Assembly: GCA_963822215.1 (NCBI GenBank)
Contig: CAWGGX010000013.1
Coordinates: 168,057 to 232,056, forward strand
Direction of reading: 5' to 3'
DNA from: Roseiarcus sp963822215
GTDB lineage: Bacteria; Pseudomonadota; Alphaproteobacteria; Rhizobiales; Beijerinckiaceae
Length of the DNA: 64,000 bases
Shown here: in pieces, positions 1 through 8,106 of the stretch
Layout of the letters: every line of letters starts with the position of its first letter
Position numbering within the stretch: position 1 is the first letter of the stretch
The notes under the pieces: generated by a model
What the model was told of the DNA's origin: nothing
Database searches by the model: none
What the model saw: only the letters and a program-made list of their open reading frames with translations
Made by a program: the position numbers and the translations under genes

Positions 1-506
1 GCGAAGGAACATTCGATCGCCGGAAGTCGACAACTCAACTCCGCGATCGCCCATAGCCGCCTTTCGCCGCTCGGCGTGTTCAGGGTCGCGGCGTTCGAGT
101 TCGGGCATCGAAGCGACGCCAAGGTGAAGCAATGCCGATGTCCGTTGTTGTGCAGGCTTTTGGACGCCGGCATCACGAGCGGCGCCGCGTGCTCCGACGG
201 CCGGCGTCCAAAAAGCGCCAGGGCACGAAGTCGCGGGGAGTTTGGCCGCCCTTGCGAGCGGCCGGCGTTATGGGGATTTGATTTTCACGCCGGTTAAGGC
301 GGTGGGCGCGAAGCTAGCGCGAGGCGGCCTGGACCGGGTGCGGAGAGGAGCGTGGAAGCGCGCAATTGGGGATCTCGGTGGCGGCGTGAAGGGTATGAAC
401 GGCCGATCGACTGGCTGATTGGCGTGGTCGCGGCGAGAGGGATCGCCGCGGGCGTGGAGCCAGCGCGATGGAAGGGGAAGACGGCGGCGCGCGGAGGGAG
501 TCTGGC
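1..506. other. No gene recognised; flank of IS91 debris
   Basis: No reading frame here resembles a known protein on either strand. The stretch is GC-rich and lies downstream of the IS91-type transposase tail on the minus strand, so it may hold the terminal non-coding end of that element, but no end sequence could be recognised. Confidence 0.4.
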
Positions 507-776
507 TCATGACGTGTCGAACCTGCCGGGCGTCGGGCGCCACCTCGGCTCGCAGCCGCGGGCGAAGACCTCGACGACGATCATGCGGGCGCCGCAGCGC
601 GGGCATGGGCAGGACGCCACGCGCGGCGCGTCCTGTGCGACCTCCGGCTGCGGGTCGGCGGCAGGCGGGTCGGCGCCGAGCAGCGCGCGGGCTTTTGCGA
701 TGTTTTGGGCGCGGCTTGCGTTGGCGAAGAGCCCGTAGTTGTAGCGGCGCGCAATCGAAATGTGGCGAACGCGCAA
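507..776 (-). pseudogene. C-terminal remnant of an IS91-family (Y2) transposase
   Basis: The 89 codons encode only the tail of an IS91/IS801-like rolling-circle transposase. A basic RxRHxxxxxxYNYGLFAN segment is followed by a linker and a Cys-Pro-x-Cys zinc-ribbon half with GARMIVVEVF, the usual end of these proteins. The HUH/Y2 catalytic domain is missing; the 5' side is replaced near position 776 by the repeats of the neighbouring transposon. It cannot act alone. Family assignment rests on the conserved tail only. Confidence 0.6.
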
Positions 777-790
777 TCAAGGGCGGTTTC

Positions 791-907
791 CGACGCACAT
801 TAGCTGAGACGGAAGGGACGTTCCGGCGCACGCTATTTGAGACTGAGCGCACGCTATGTGAGACGGACGCGAGATCGTAAATCTCGACGCACGATAAGTG
901 AGACGGA
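791..907 (+). repeat. Four direct 23-bp repeats, probable transposase-binding sites
   Basis: Imperfect copies begin at 791, 824, 845 and 885. The shared part reads CGCACGCTATNTGAGACGGA, all in the same direction. Multiple short binding sites at an end, followed by a resolvase and a DDE transposase, are typical of Mu/Tn7/TniA-type transposons. The cluster is therefore read as the left end of the transposon whose genes follow. That role is inference; no matching right end is present, because the right part of the element is lost. Confidence 0.6.
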
Positions 908-1072
908 TCGCGGCGTGGCGATCACGGGATGGTTCGCGAGAAAAACGGGCGGTTTCCTGGTGACTGAGCGCAGCCGGCCGATCGCCCGCAGATTCCACCA
1001 GAAAACCCGTTGCGGAATTGATCGCAAGCTTGCAGGGTAAGCTTGATCTTTCCTGAGGCTCCGGGTGCCGCG

Positions 1073-1768
1073 ATGCTGATCGGCTACGTCCGCGTTTCCA
1101 AGTCGGACGGCACCCAGACGCTGGCGCCGCAACGGGACGCGATGCTTGCGGCCGGCGTTGATCCCACCCGCATTTACGAGGACCTCGCGTCAGGCCGCCA
1201 CGATGCCCGCCCTGGGCTGACAGCCTGCCTGAAGGCGATCCAGCCCGGCAACACGCTGGTGCTCTGGAAGCTCGACCGGCTCGGGCGCGACCTGCGTCAC
1301 CTGGTCAACACGGTCGAGGACCTGCGCACCCGGGGCGTCGGGTTGAAGGTTCTGACCGGCACCGGTGCGCAGATCGACACGACGACCGCCAACGGGCAAC
1401 TCGCGTTCGGCATTTTTGCCGCGTTCGCTGAATTCGAGCGCGAGCTGATCGCCGAGCGCACCATGGCGGGGCTTGCCGCAGCCCGTGCGCGCGGACGCAT
1501 GGGCGGGCGACCGCGCAAGATGGATCGCGCCACGCTGATGATGGCGATGTCGGCGATGGCGGATCGCAAGGCTGTCGCGGCCGAAGTGGCCAAGCGCCTG
1601 AATCTCACGACCACCACCCTCTACACCTACGTCAACGGCGACGGGACGCCGAAGGCCGCCGGCCAAGCCGTGCTCGACGGCACGCATCGTCCCGGCGCGG
1701 CCAGCAAGACACGCTCCCGGCCTCCACCCGTCTTGCGGCGGCACTCCAACGCGACTGCGGACGCGTGA
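1073..1768 (+). CDS. Serine resolvase/invertase (TniR-like)
   Basis: This 231-residue small serine recombinase would resolve cointegrates made by the neighbouring replicative transposase. The N-terminal catalytic domain opens with LIGYVRVSKSDGTQ, which carries the nucleophilic Ser in RVS. It is followed by the conserved ANGQLAFGIFAAFAEFERELIAERT helix region and a C-terminal helix-turn-helix around residues 170-195. The ATG at 1073 is preferred over upstream starts because the resolvase fold begins there at once. The gene ends in a GTGA overlap with the transposase, so the two are translationally coupled. The C-terminal tail is longer than in Tn3 resolvases. Confidence 0.85.
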   Translation: MLIGYVRVSKSDGTQTLAPQRDAMLAAGVDPTRIYEDLASGRHDARPGLTACLKAIQPGNTLVLWKLDRLGRDLRHLVNTVEDLRTRGVGLKVLTGTGAQIDTTTANGQLAFGIFAAFAEFERELIAERTMAGLAAARARGRMGGRPRKMDRATLMMAMSAMADRKAVAAEVAKRLNLTTTTLYTYVNGDGTPKAAGQAVLDGTHRPGAASKTRSRPPPVLRRHSNATADA

Positions 1769-2637
1769 TGCCGAGGGGCGGCGGCGTACCGACCGAGGCG
1801 CTTTCGGCTTTGCGCCGTCGTCTCATGGCGCTGCCGATGCGGCATCCGGAGCGCAACGTTCTGATGGCATCCACGGCGCAACTCTACGCCGTCAGCCGAG
1901 CCACGCTGTACCGCCTGCTGTGTGGCGAGCGCCGTCCAAAGGACGCACATCGCGCCGATCGCGGCCGTCCACGGGCGATGCCGGCGCCGGAGATCGAGCG
2001 CTGGTGCGAGATCGTCGCCGCCATGAAGATCAGGACCACCAACAAGAAAGGCCGCCACCTGTCGACGGTGCGCACCTTGCAGCTGCTGGTCGAGCACGGC
2101 GTCGATACGCCGAATGGCTTTCAGAAGCTGGCGCCGGGCAAGCTGACCGCCTCGACCGTCAACCGCCACCTGCGGCGCCTCGGCTACGACCACGAGCGGA
2201 TGACACCCCAGCCGCCTGCGGTCCGCTTCCAGGCCGAGTGCGCCAACGCTCTGTGGCACTTCGACATGAGCCCGTCCGACCTAAAGCACCTGAAGATGCC
2301 GGCCTGGATCGACGCGGACCGGCAGGGGGCGCCCATCCTGATGCTGTTCTCCGTCGTCGATGATCGCTCGGGCGTCGCCTATCAGGAATACCGTTGCGTC
2401 TACGGCGAGGATGTCGAGACGGCGCTGCGCTTCCTGTTCAACGCCATGTCGCCGAAGCCACCGGAGGCGGGCGATGAGGCGGACCCGTTCCAGGGCATTC
2501 CGGCCGCGCTCTCCCTCGACAACGGGCCGGTCGCGAAATCGGCGGTGTTCAAGCGCGTGATGGAAAGCCTTGGCGTCGAGATCCTGCCGCACATGCCCGC
2601 CGGCTCGGACGGACGGCGAACGACGGCGCGCGCCAAG
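1765..2637 (+). pseudogene. TniA-like DDE transposase, 5' part (interrupted)
   Basis: This part encodes the N-terminal DNA-binding region and most of an rve-type integrase core. The first two catalytic acids are visible in NALWHFDMSP and SLDNGP. Codons 290-291 (Ala-Lys) are followed by foreign sequence that stops at 2670. The missing remainder continues in the same reading frame at 5957 (GKVERPF...), so the cassette at 2638-5956 is a clean insertion. The start is GTG 1765 or ATG 1768, overlapping the resolvase stop. Confidence 0.85.
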
Positions 2638-2638
2638 G
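2633..2638. other. Left attachment junction of the recombinase cassette
   Basis: CCAAGG here is repeated at 5952-5957. The transposase frame reads Ala-Lys up to 2637 and resumes with Gly-Lys-Val-Glu at 5957. The crossover must therefore lie within this six-base identity, as expected for a serine integrase that exchanges strands at a short core. Confidence 0.7.
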
Positions 2639-2658
2639 AGTGTGTTTCATACTGCACC

Positions 2659-4734
2659 TCATTCGGATAGTGGCGTACCAATTGGGGCGAGATGGGCCGA
2701 GGCTGCCCGGCCGGGGCGCCCCTTCACGACGATTTGTTCAGCGGGGACTTCCCATAGGTCACGCAAGCCGTCGTGGTAGGATTTCTTGATCAGCCCCTGC
2801 CGGCCCCATTTTTGGATGGCTGACTGCGAGACTTCGAAGTGGTCGGCAAGTTGACGTGTTGTGAGCATGCCGAGCCGACGAAGGCGATCGGGACGGCTTG
2901 ATAGGTTATGGTTTTTGCGGATGTCGTGAATCTTTCTGGGATCGTAGGGCAAGCCCTCTCCGGTGCGGAAGCCTCGGCCGTTCAGGATTTCGGCGATTTC
3001 AGGATCGTTGTGATGGTTCAAGAGGTGATCGACTTCGGCGACGATCTCCGCCTTGACCCTACGGATATCGGCGATGGACAACGGACGTGGCAGCACCAGG
3101 GTACGGGTGGCGCCGCCAGACAGGCGCAGATTGGCGGTGATCGTGGTCTGGCCTTTCTGCAAGGTTATATCTTCGACGAGCAGACGGAAGATGCGCTTGC
3201 GTTCGGCCGAGGGCACGCGGGGATCATTCCAGACGCGGGGGAATTGTTCGGCGAGTTCGCGAATGCGCAGACGCGCTTGCTCATCCAATGCGGCGGCCTG
3301 CTCGCGGGCCCGGCGATCATACTCGGCGGCGGCATCGCTGTGGATACGGAGCTTTTCATTCCATTCGGCTTCGAGCGAGTTGGCGACGAGGCGATTGTCG
3401 GGGTCGACGTTCATATAGCGGCGGCGCGCCAGTTCGACCTCATAGCGGGTGCGTTCGACATGCTGGCGGCGCGCCGTATCGATCTCGGCGGCGCGGCTTT
3501 CGAGTTCTTGCTGGACGGCCAGCGTCACCTCCAGATTCATTGGTGTGACCAACTCGACGAGAAGGGCGCCGATTGCCGCGTCGACTGCCTTGCCGGGCAC
3601 GGTCTGGCAGATCTTGCCGCCCCGGCGAACGAGGAGCTCCTGGCAGACATAGTCGGGTCGCCCGTATTCGTCGCCGCGCCTGCGATGATACTGGACACCC
3701 ATTCGCTCACCGCAAATGCCGCACAGCACCCGGCCCTGCAATAGGGCCGGGCCTTCGCGGGGTGGCCCGCTGCGGCGATCGGCTCGGAAGGCGCCGCCAT
3801 TGTCGGTCAAGCGCTGTTGGATGGCTTCGAAGCGCTCCCAGTCGATGTACCCGGCATGCGCGCCCTTGATGACGAACTGCCACTCCCCTCTGGGCAGTTT
3901 GATGATGGCGGTGCTGCCATCGGGACGCCTGCGGCTGCGCATTCGGCCGAAGACGAAGGCCCCGGCATAGCGTGGATTATGCAGGACCTGCAGGACCCGA
4001 GCATGATTGGGCAGCGCCCAAACGAGTTCCCCTTTGTTGGGGCCGGACTGCAGTCGCGACGGGAACTGCAGGCCTTGCTCGCGAAGAAAGCGGGCCGTCT
4101 TCATGGCGCTGGCGGTTCGATCGAAGGTGTCGAACAGCATGCGGATCGCGCTCTGCACCTCGATGTTGGGGTCGAGCACGATCTTGCCGTCGGGACGATA
4201 GAGCAAGCCGACCGGCGGCCGGATCTCGAGTTCGCCGCGGCGCGCCTTGTTGAGGATTCCGCCACGCAGACGTGCCCTGATAAGGTGCAACTCGGCCTCG
4301 CTCATCGTCCCTTTGAGGCCGAGCAGGAGCCGGTCGTTGAAGGAGACGGGGTCATAGATGCCGTCTTCGTCGAGAATGAGGGTGCCGCTCAAGGAACAGA
4401 GTTCGATCAGGCGGTGCCAATCGGCCGAGTTGCGCGCCAGTCGAGAGACCTCCAAGCCCATGACGATGCCGGCCCTGCCCAGAGCGACCTCGCTGACGAG
4501 GTGCTGGAAGCCATCGCGCGCCGTTGCGCTCGAACCGGATTTGCCGAGGTCGTTGTCGATCGTATGGATCCGCTCGACCGGCCAGCCCGCCGCCACGGCT
4601 CGGTCGCGCAACGCGTATTGGCGATGCGTGCTCTCGACGTTCTCGGCGACTTGCCGAAGGGTGGATTGGCGGACGTAGAGATAGGCATCGCGGCGCAGGT
4701 GGTCGGCAGTGACCTTGAGGTCAGGCATGTGCAT
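2659..4734 (-). CDS. Large serine recombinase
   Basis: This 691-residue enzyme probably excises and integrates the cassette that carries it. It has a resolvase-type catalytic domain with nucleophile Ser24 in YVRQST and the conserved VSRLARN motif. A recombinase domain follows around residues 180-300, then a zinc ribbon (CGICGERMG with a later YVC), a long charged helical segment compatible with the usual coiled coil, and a C-terminal extension with an HTH-like RQLADHFEVSQSAIQKWGRQG. It starts at ATG 4734 and overlaps the upstream small gene by 14 bases. The gene ends only about 20 bases from the left attachment junction. Confidence 0.9.
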   Translation of the reverse strand: MHMPDLKVTADHLRRDAYLYVRQSTLRQVAENVESTHRQYALRDRAVAAGWPVERIHTIDNDLGKSGSSATARDGFQHLVSEVALGRAGIVMGLEVSRLARNSADWHRLIELCSLSGTLILDEDGIYDPVSFNDRLLLGLKGTMSEAELHLIRARLRGGILNKARRGELEIRPPVGLLYRPDGKIVLDPNIEVQSAIRMLFDTFDRTASAMKTARFLREQGLQFPSRLQSGPNKGELVWALPNHARVLQVLHNPRYAGAFVFGRMRSRRRPDGSTAIIKLPRGEWQFVIKGAHAGYIDWERFEAIQQRLTDNGGAFRADRRSGPPREGPALLQGRVLCGICGERMGVQYHRRRGDEYGRPDYVCQELLVRRGGKICQTVPGKAVDAAIGALLVELVTPMNLEVTLAVQQELESRAAEIDTARRQHVERTRYEVELARRRYMNVDPDNRLVANSLEAEWNEKLRIHSDAAAEYDRRAREQAAALDEQARLRIRELAEQFPRVWNDPRVPSAERKRIFRLLVEDITLQKGQTTITANLRLSGGATRTLVLPRPLSIADIRRVKAEIVAEVDHLLNHHNDPEIAEILNGRGFRTGEGLPYDPRKIHDIRKNHNLSSRPDRLRRLGMLTTRQLADHFEVSQSAIQKWGRQGLIKKSYHDGLRDLWEVPAEQIVVKGRPGRAASAHLAPIGTPLSE

Positions 4735-5023
4735 GGATGTCCCCTGTCGTCAGAGCAACGATGATTCCGGCCAGAACGCGGGTGAGTTCGTTCGGCGTCG
4801 ATGCCGGAGCGGCCGAACGAATGGACGGGCCGGGCGTCGTGGACGATGGCGACGCAGGTGGCGCCTCCGGCTTCAGCTCGCCGGCCCATGCCGCAAGCCC
4901 GCGGTGAACAAGGATGGCGAGGCCGCGCTGGCCGTTCGAGTGGCCACTCAAGACGGCCGCGCGCAGGGCTTCGTAGGCGGCGGCCGGCTGGCCGGCGGCG
5001 AAGGACAGATCGGCGTCCGTCAA
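4721..5023 (-). CDS. Small accessory protein of the recombinase cassette
   Basis: A 100-residue protein of unknown function. It begins with a short helical, acidic segment (TDADLSFAAGQPAAAYEALRAAV) that looks like a TPR-like helix pair, followed by a Pro/Ser-rich linker. The TTG start overlaps the stop of the HTH gene (TTGA) and its end overlaps the recombinase start, so it is co-translated with both. Tight coupling suggests a role in controlling or assisting recombination. That is inference from position only. Confidence 0.6.
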   Translation of the reverse strand: MTDADLSFAAGQPAAAYEALRAAVLSGHSNGQRGLAILVHRGLAAWAGELKPEAPPASPSSTTPGPSIRSAAPASTPNELTRVLAGIIVALTTGDIHAHA

Positions 5024-5478
5024 TTTTTTTTACGCGCCACAGCACGTTCCAGGCTACGTCGGTGGACTCTGACATCGAACCGAGCCTCGAGGGCGGCGAG
5101 CCGTTCGGGCATGGTTATGACCGGGCTCCCGGCTCGCAACTCGGTGTCGAACGCGAGCATCTCCTGCGACAGTTTGTGCCCGCCCTTCGGCCCGCGCTGC
5201 TTGGGAAGCAATCCAGCAAGCCCTGCAGTCGCCAGCGCCGCCTGCGCCTTGTAGAAGGTTGGCCGCGACACGCCGAAGTTTGCCGCAACCTCGCTGATCG
5301 CCTGGTCGTCCACCTCATGGCGCCGCACCATCTCGTAGCGAACCTGCACCAGGTCGGCGGGATCGAAAAAGGCGTTGTCGGCGAACAAGGCATCGCGGAC
5401 CGCTTCGGGATGGAGATTGAGTGCGCCATCGCGAGCCAGCGCCTCCCTCTTTTCATTCCTGGACTTTGCCTTGGCCAC
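5020..5478 (-). CDS. Helix-turn-helix protein of the recombinase cassette
   Basis: A 152-residue protein with a central helix-turn-helix (DDQAISEVAANFGVSRPTFYKAQAALATAGLAGLLPKQRGPKGGHKL), resembling helix-turn-helix proteins found beside transposases and recombinases. It ends in an arginine/lysine-rich helix, RRSLERAVARKKN. GTG at 5478 is chosen because GGAG lies about 6 bases upstream; an upstream extension to ATG 5556 is open but lacks a clear ribosome site. It may be a regulator or a directionality factor of the cassette; neither role is shown. Confidence 0.7.
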   Translation of the reverse strand: MAKAKSRNEKREALARDGALNLHPEAVRDALFADNAFFDPADLVQVRYEMVRRHEVDDQAISEVAANFGVSRPTFYKAQAALATAGLAGLLPKQRGPKGGHKLSQEMLAFDTELRAGSPVITMPERLAALEARFDVRVHRRSLERAVARKKN

Positions 5479-5639
5479 TGTCAGCTCCACCGTGTGTAAA
5501 TATAAATACGCCGCACGTGACACTGTGTCAACCACCATTCCCCAAGAACCGGCCAAAATGCACCGCCTATGTCGTGATTAATGCTCAGGGTTCCCTCAGA
5601 TACGGCATAATGGACTTTACATGCGCGGCGTAATTTGAT

Positions 5640-5921
5640 TTACACACGTCCAGCGGCTGGGACGCACAGGAGGGCGTCAAGCCGGCGGCACAGCTCCAGC
5701 AGATCACAGGAACGGAACGCAGCCCGACCAGCAGCGATGCGCCGGAAGTCGTCTTCTTGGCCAATGTCGGTGAACGCTGCGGAAATCGATTGCACCCGGC
5801 CGCCGTCGTTCAGATAGACGACACGGTCCTCACCCCAGTGCTTCACGCGTCCGACGACATCGATCTCTCTTCCGCTCGTCGGCAAGAAGGGGTGGGTAAT
5901 GGTGGCCTTTGTCGTCGACAC
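5640..5921 (-). CDS. DUF5372-like small protein
   Basis: About 93 residues beginning VSTTKATITHPFLPTSGREID, then a VVYLNDGGRVQSISAAFTDI segment. This THPFHPLSG-type opening is the hallmark of small proteins found beside recombinase and transposase genes and labelled DUF5372; their function is unknown. GTG 5921 is chosen because longer starts would lie across the attachment junction in the host transposase gene. It is the most upstream gene of the cassette, separated from the HTH gene by about 160 bases. Confidence 0.6.
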   Translation of the reverse strand: MSTTKATITHPFLPTSGREIDVVGRVKHWGEDRVVYLNDGGRVQSISAAFTDIGQEDDFRRIAAGRAAFRSCDLLELCRRLDALLCVPAAGRV

Positions 5922-5951
5922 CCCGGCACAGGGTGCTGTTGGCGATACAGT

Positions 5952-5957
5952 CCAAGG
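5952..5957. other. Right attachment junction of the recombinase cassette
   Basis: A second CCAAGG copy. From 5957 the transposase frame resumes in phase with codons ending at 2637. Confidence 0.7.
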
Positions 5958-6766
5958 GCAAGGTCGAACGGCCATTCCGCACCGTGAAGGATGCGCACGA
6001 GACGCTCTACCATTTCCATGAACCCGAGACCGAAGCGGAGGCGAACCGCTGGCTTGCGCGCTTCATCGCCACCTACAACCGCGGCGACCATCGCTCCGAG
6101 CCGCATTCGCGCATCGACGACTGGCTGACACATTTGCCGGCCGACGGTGTGCGGCAGATGTGTGCCTGGGAACGGTTCTGCGTCTTCGCGCGCGAGCCGG
6201 AGCGTCGCCTGGTCGGTATCGATTGCCGCCTGACGGTCGCGGGGGTGGTGTATGAGGTCGATGCCGAACTCGCCGGCGAGACGGTCGTGGTCTGGTGGGG
6301 CCTGTTCGACCAGGAACTCTGGGTCGAACACGGCGACGAACGCATGGGGCCGTTCCGGCCGACTGGTGGCCCGATCCCGCTGCATCGCTATCGCAAGCAC
6401 CGCAAGTCGCGCCACGAGGTCCGCGCCGACCAAGTGGCAGCCCTCGCCGGCAAGCTCGCGCTGCCGCGCGCGGCGTTGTCGGGTGAGAATGCCGTGGTCA
6501 TGACCGGCATACGGCGCGAGGTCGACGCTGCCGCGATCCCCGCGCGCCCGTTCCAGGACCCCGATCCGTTCCATCAACTCGTCTTCGCCAATCCGATCGC
6601 GGCACGGTGCGCGATCGCCGACGAGATCAGGGTGCCGCTGGCAACCTTGTCGGATGACGACAGGGCGTTCATCGATGCGTTGCTGAACCGGACTCTGGCG
6701 CGCCCCGAAATCATCGCCGCCATACGAGACCGCTTTCCGCAAGGACGAAGGGGAGGCGTTGGCTGA
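5957..6766 (+). pseudogene. TniA-like DDE transposase, 3' part
   Basis: The frame opens with GKVERPFRTVKDAHETLYHFH, which contains the catalytic Glu and the conserved ERPFRTVK motif. A Mu-transposase-type C-terminal beta-barrel (RRLVGIDCRLTVAGVVYEVD) and a basic tail follow. Joined to 1765-2637 it gives about 559 residues, the usual length of TniA/IstA-type enzymes. The stop codon overlaps the start of the ATPase gene by one base, as in functional transposon operons. Confidence 0.85.
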
Positions 6767-6886
6767 TGCTGACCGAGGTCATGCGGTTCTACGGCCTGGC
6801 GCGCCCGCCGGTCGATGCCGGCTTCTTCGAGACCGAGCACCATGCCCAGGTGTCGCGCGACATCCGGGCGGCGATTGCAGGTGGCC
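6766..6886 (+). pseudogene. N-terminal fragment of a TniB/ExeA-like AAA ATPase
   Basis: About 40 codons, MLTEVMRFYGLARPPVDAGF followed by FETEHHAQVSRDIRAAIAGG. This is the start of the transposition ATPases that partner TniA-like enzymes. The sequence is cut just before the Walker A motif by the IS903-like element. No continuation is found on the far side of the element, so the rest of the gene is deleted. Confidence 0.7.
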
Positions 6887-8005
6887 GGCGTTGGTGCACA
6901 AATCGGCAGCGTGCGGCATGGGTAGGTCGCTGGAGTAGGATGATGGACCTGCCGTCAGCACCTGGGACGATGATTTGCCGATGCCGTACAAGCATAACGA
7001 GCCCCGCCGTCACAAGATCCCGAAAGCCCGGTACCGGGTGGAGAACTGGCGAGAGTACGAGGTCGCGCTGCGCGACCGCGGCAGCCTGACGGTGTGGGTG
7101 ACGCCCGAGGCGATCGCGGCGTGGCATCCGGCGAGGACCGGCCGTCCGGGGCGGTCAGCTCACTATTCGGACCTCGCCATCGAGACCGGCGTGATGCTGC
7201 GGCTGGCATTTGCCCGGCCATGGCGGCAGACCGAGGGGCTGTTGCGTTCGGTGACGACGTCGCTGGGTCTGAGCCTCGATGTCCCCGACCATACGACGCT
7301 GTCGCGCCGCAGCGCCGCGTTGTCCTTGGTCACCGCCCTGGCCGTGCCGGCTGGTCCGGTCACCGTGGTGATCGACAGCACCGGCTTGAAGGTTTTCGGC
7401 GCCGGCGAATGGCGGATGGCCAAGCATGGCGGCCGCGATCGGCGGACCTGGCGCAAGTTGCACCTGGCCATCGATCCGGACACCGGCGAGGTTCTCGCTT
7501 CGGCCTTGACCACGACCGAGGAGGGCGACGCCTCGCTGGTTCGCCCGCTGCTTGACCAGATTGCGGCCCCGATCGCCGCCGTCCTGGCGGACGGCGCGTA
7601 TGACGGCGATCCTGTCTACCGGGCCGTTGCCGATCGGGCTCCCGCGGCCACCATGATCATTCCGCCCCGCGCTACCGCTGTGGTCAGCGAGGTCTCCGCC
7701 GCGGGCGCACCGACACCGCGTGACCGCCACATCGAGATGATCGCCGCCAAGGGCCGACTGGGATGGCAGAAGGCCGTCGGCTACGGCCGGCGCTCGCTCG
7801 TCGAGACCGGGATGCTGCGCTACAAGACCATCATCGGCCGAACGCTCCGCGCCCGGACTCTGCCCGCACAAAAGGTCGAGGCCAGGGTCGGCTGCAAGGT
7901 GCTCAACCGCATGACCGCTCTCGGCATGCCCGTCTCTCGAAGGCTCGCCTGAAACCTCCGGGAGGGCCACCGCTGCCCCCCGATCTCAGGTTGTGCACCA
8001 ACGCC
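6887..8005 (+). mobile_element. IS5-family element, IS903 group
   Basis: GGCGTTGGTGCACAA at 6887-6901 is repeated perfectly inverted at 7991-8005. It resembles the IS903 terminus in form. The enclosed transposase is intact. The expected 9-bp target duplication is absent (CAGGTGGCC on the left, AAGTTAGAT on the right), which fits a later deletion or recombination at one end. Confidence 0.85.
6981..7952 (+). CDS. IS5-family (IS903-group) transposase
   Basis: A 323-residue DDE transposase. The first catalytic Asp is in VTVVIDSTGLKVFGAGEW, the second in AAVLADGAYDG, and the Glu in the RRSLVETGMLRYK motif (the Y-(2)-R-(3)-E-(6)-K signature). The C-terminus NRMTALGMPVSRRLA parallels that of IS903 closely. 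ATG 6981 is chosen as the start. Full length and apparently intact. Confidence 0.9.
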   Translation: MPYKHNEPRRHKIPKARYRVENWREYEVALRDRGSLTVWVTPEAIAAWHPARTGRPGRSAHYSDLAIETGVMLRLAFARPWRQTEGLLRSVTTSLGLSLDVPDHTTLSRRSAALSLVTALAVPAGPVTVVIDSTGLKVFGAGEWRMAKHGGRDRRTWRKLHLAIDPDTGEVLASALTTTEEGDASLVRPLLDQIAAPIAAVLADGAYDGDPVYRAVADRAPAATMIIPPRATAVVSEVSAAGAPTPRDRHIEMIAAKGRLGWQKAVGYGRRSLVETGMLRYKTIIGRTLRARTLPAQKVEARVGCKVLNRMTALGMPVSRRLA

Positions 8006-8106
8006 AAGTTAGATGAGTCGTCCCGAATTAACTCATCAGCTAATCAATTGAGAGTCCACAAGCCGCTGTACCGCGGTTAGATGGAGTCCGACGGCCAACT
8101 CACACC

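Larger units (their letters stand above)
2638..5956 (-). mobile_element. Large-serine-recombinase cassette inserted in a transposase gene
   Basis: About 3.3 kb, bounded by CCAAGG at both junctions, carries four minus-strand genes in the order DUF5372-like, HTH protein, small protein and large serine recombinase, the last three overlapping. Removing it restores an uninterrupted transposase frame. There are no terminal inverted repeats, as expected for integrase-type insertion rather than DDE transposition. The insertion point lies within Lys-Gly-Lys-Val-Glu-Arg, where Glu is the third catalytic residue of the target enzyme. Confidence 0.8.
791..6886 (+). mobile_element. Remnant of a TniR-TniA-TniB type transposon
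   Basis: The left-end repeats are followed by a serine resolvase, a DDE transposase of about 559 residues once its two halves are joined, and the first codons of an ATPase that starts on the transposase stop codon. This gene set matches the Tn5053/Tn402 logic (TniA transposase, TniB ATPase, TniR resolvase). The unit is dead: a 3.3-kb recombinase cassette interrupts the transposase and an IS903-like element removes nearly all of the ATPase and the right end. Confidence 0.65.

Noticed and set aside
791..907. CRISPR-like interpretation of the four 23-bp repeats
   Set aside because: Copies are imperfect, spacing is irregular (down to overlap), there are only four, and no cas genes occur; transposase sites fit better.
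2908..3744. Long open frame on the plus strand (278 codons) inside the recombinase region
   Set aside because: It is antisense to the large serine recombinase, whose motifs are unambiguous; the frame shows no family motif and arises from GC bias.
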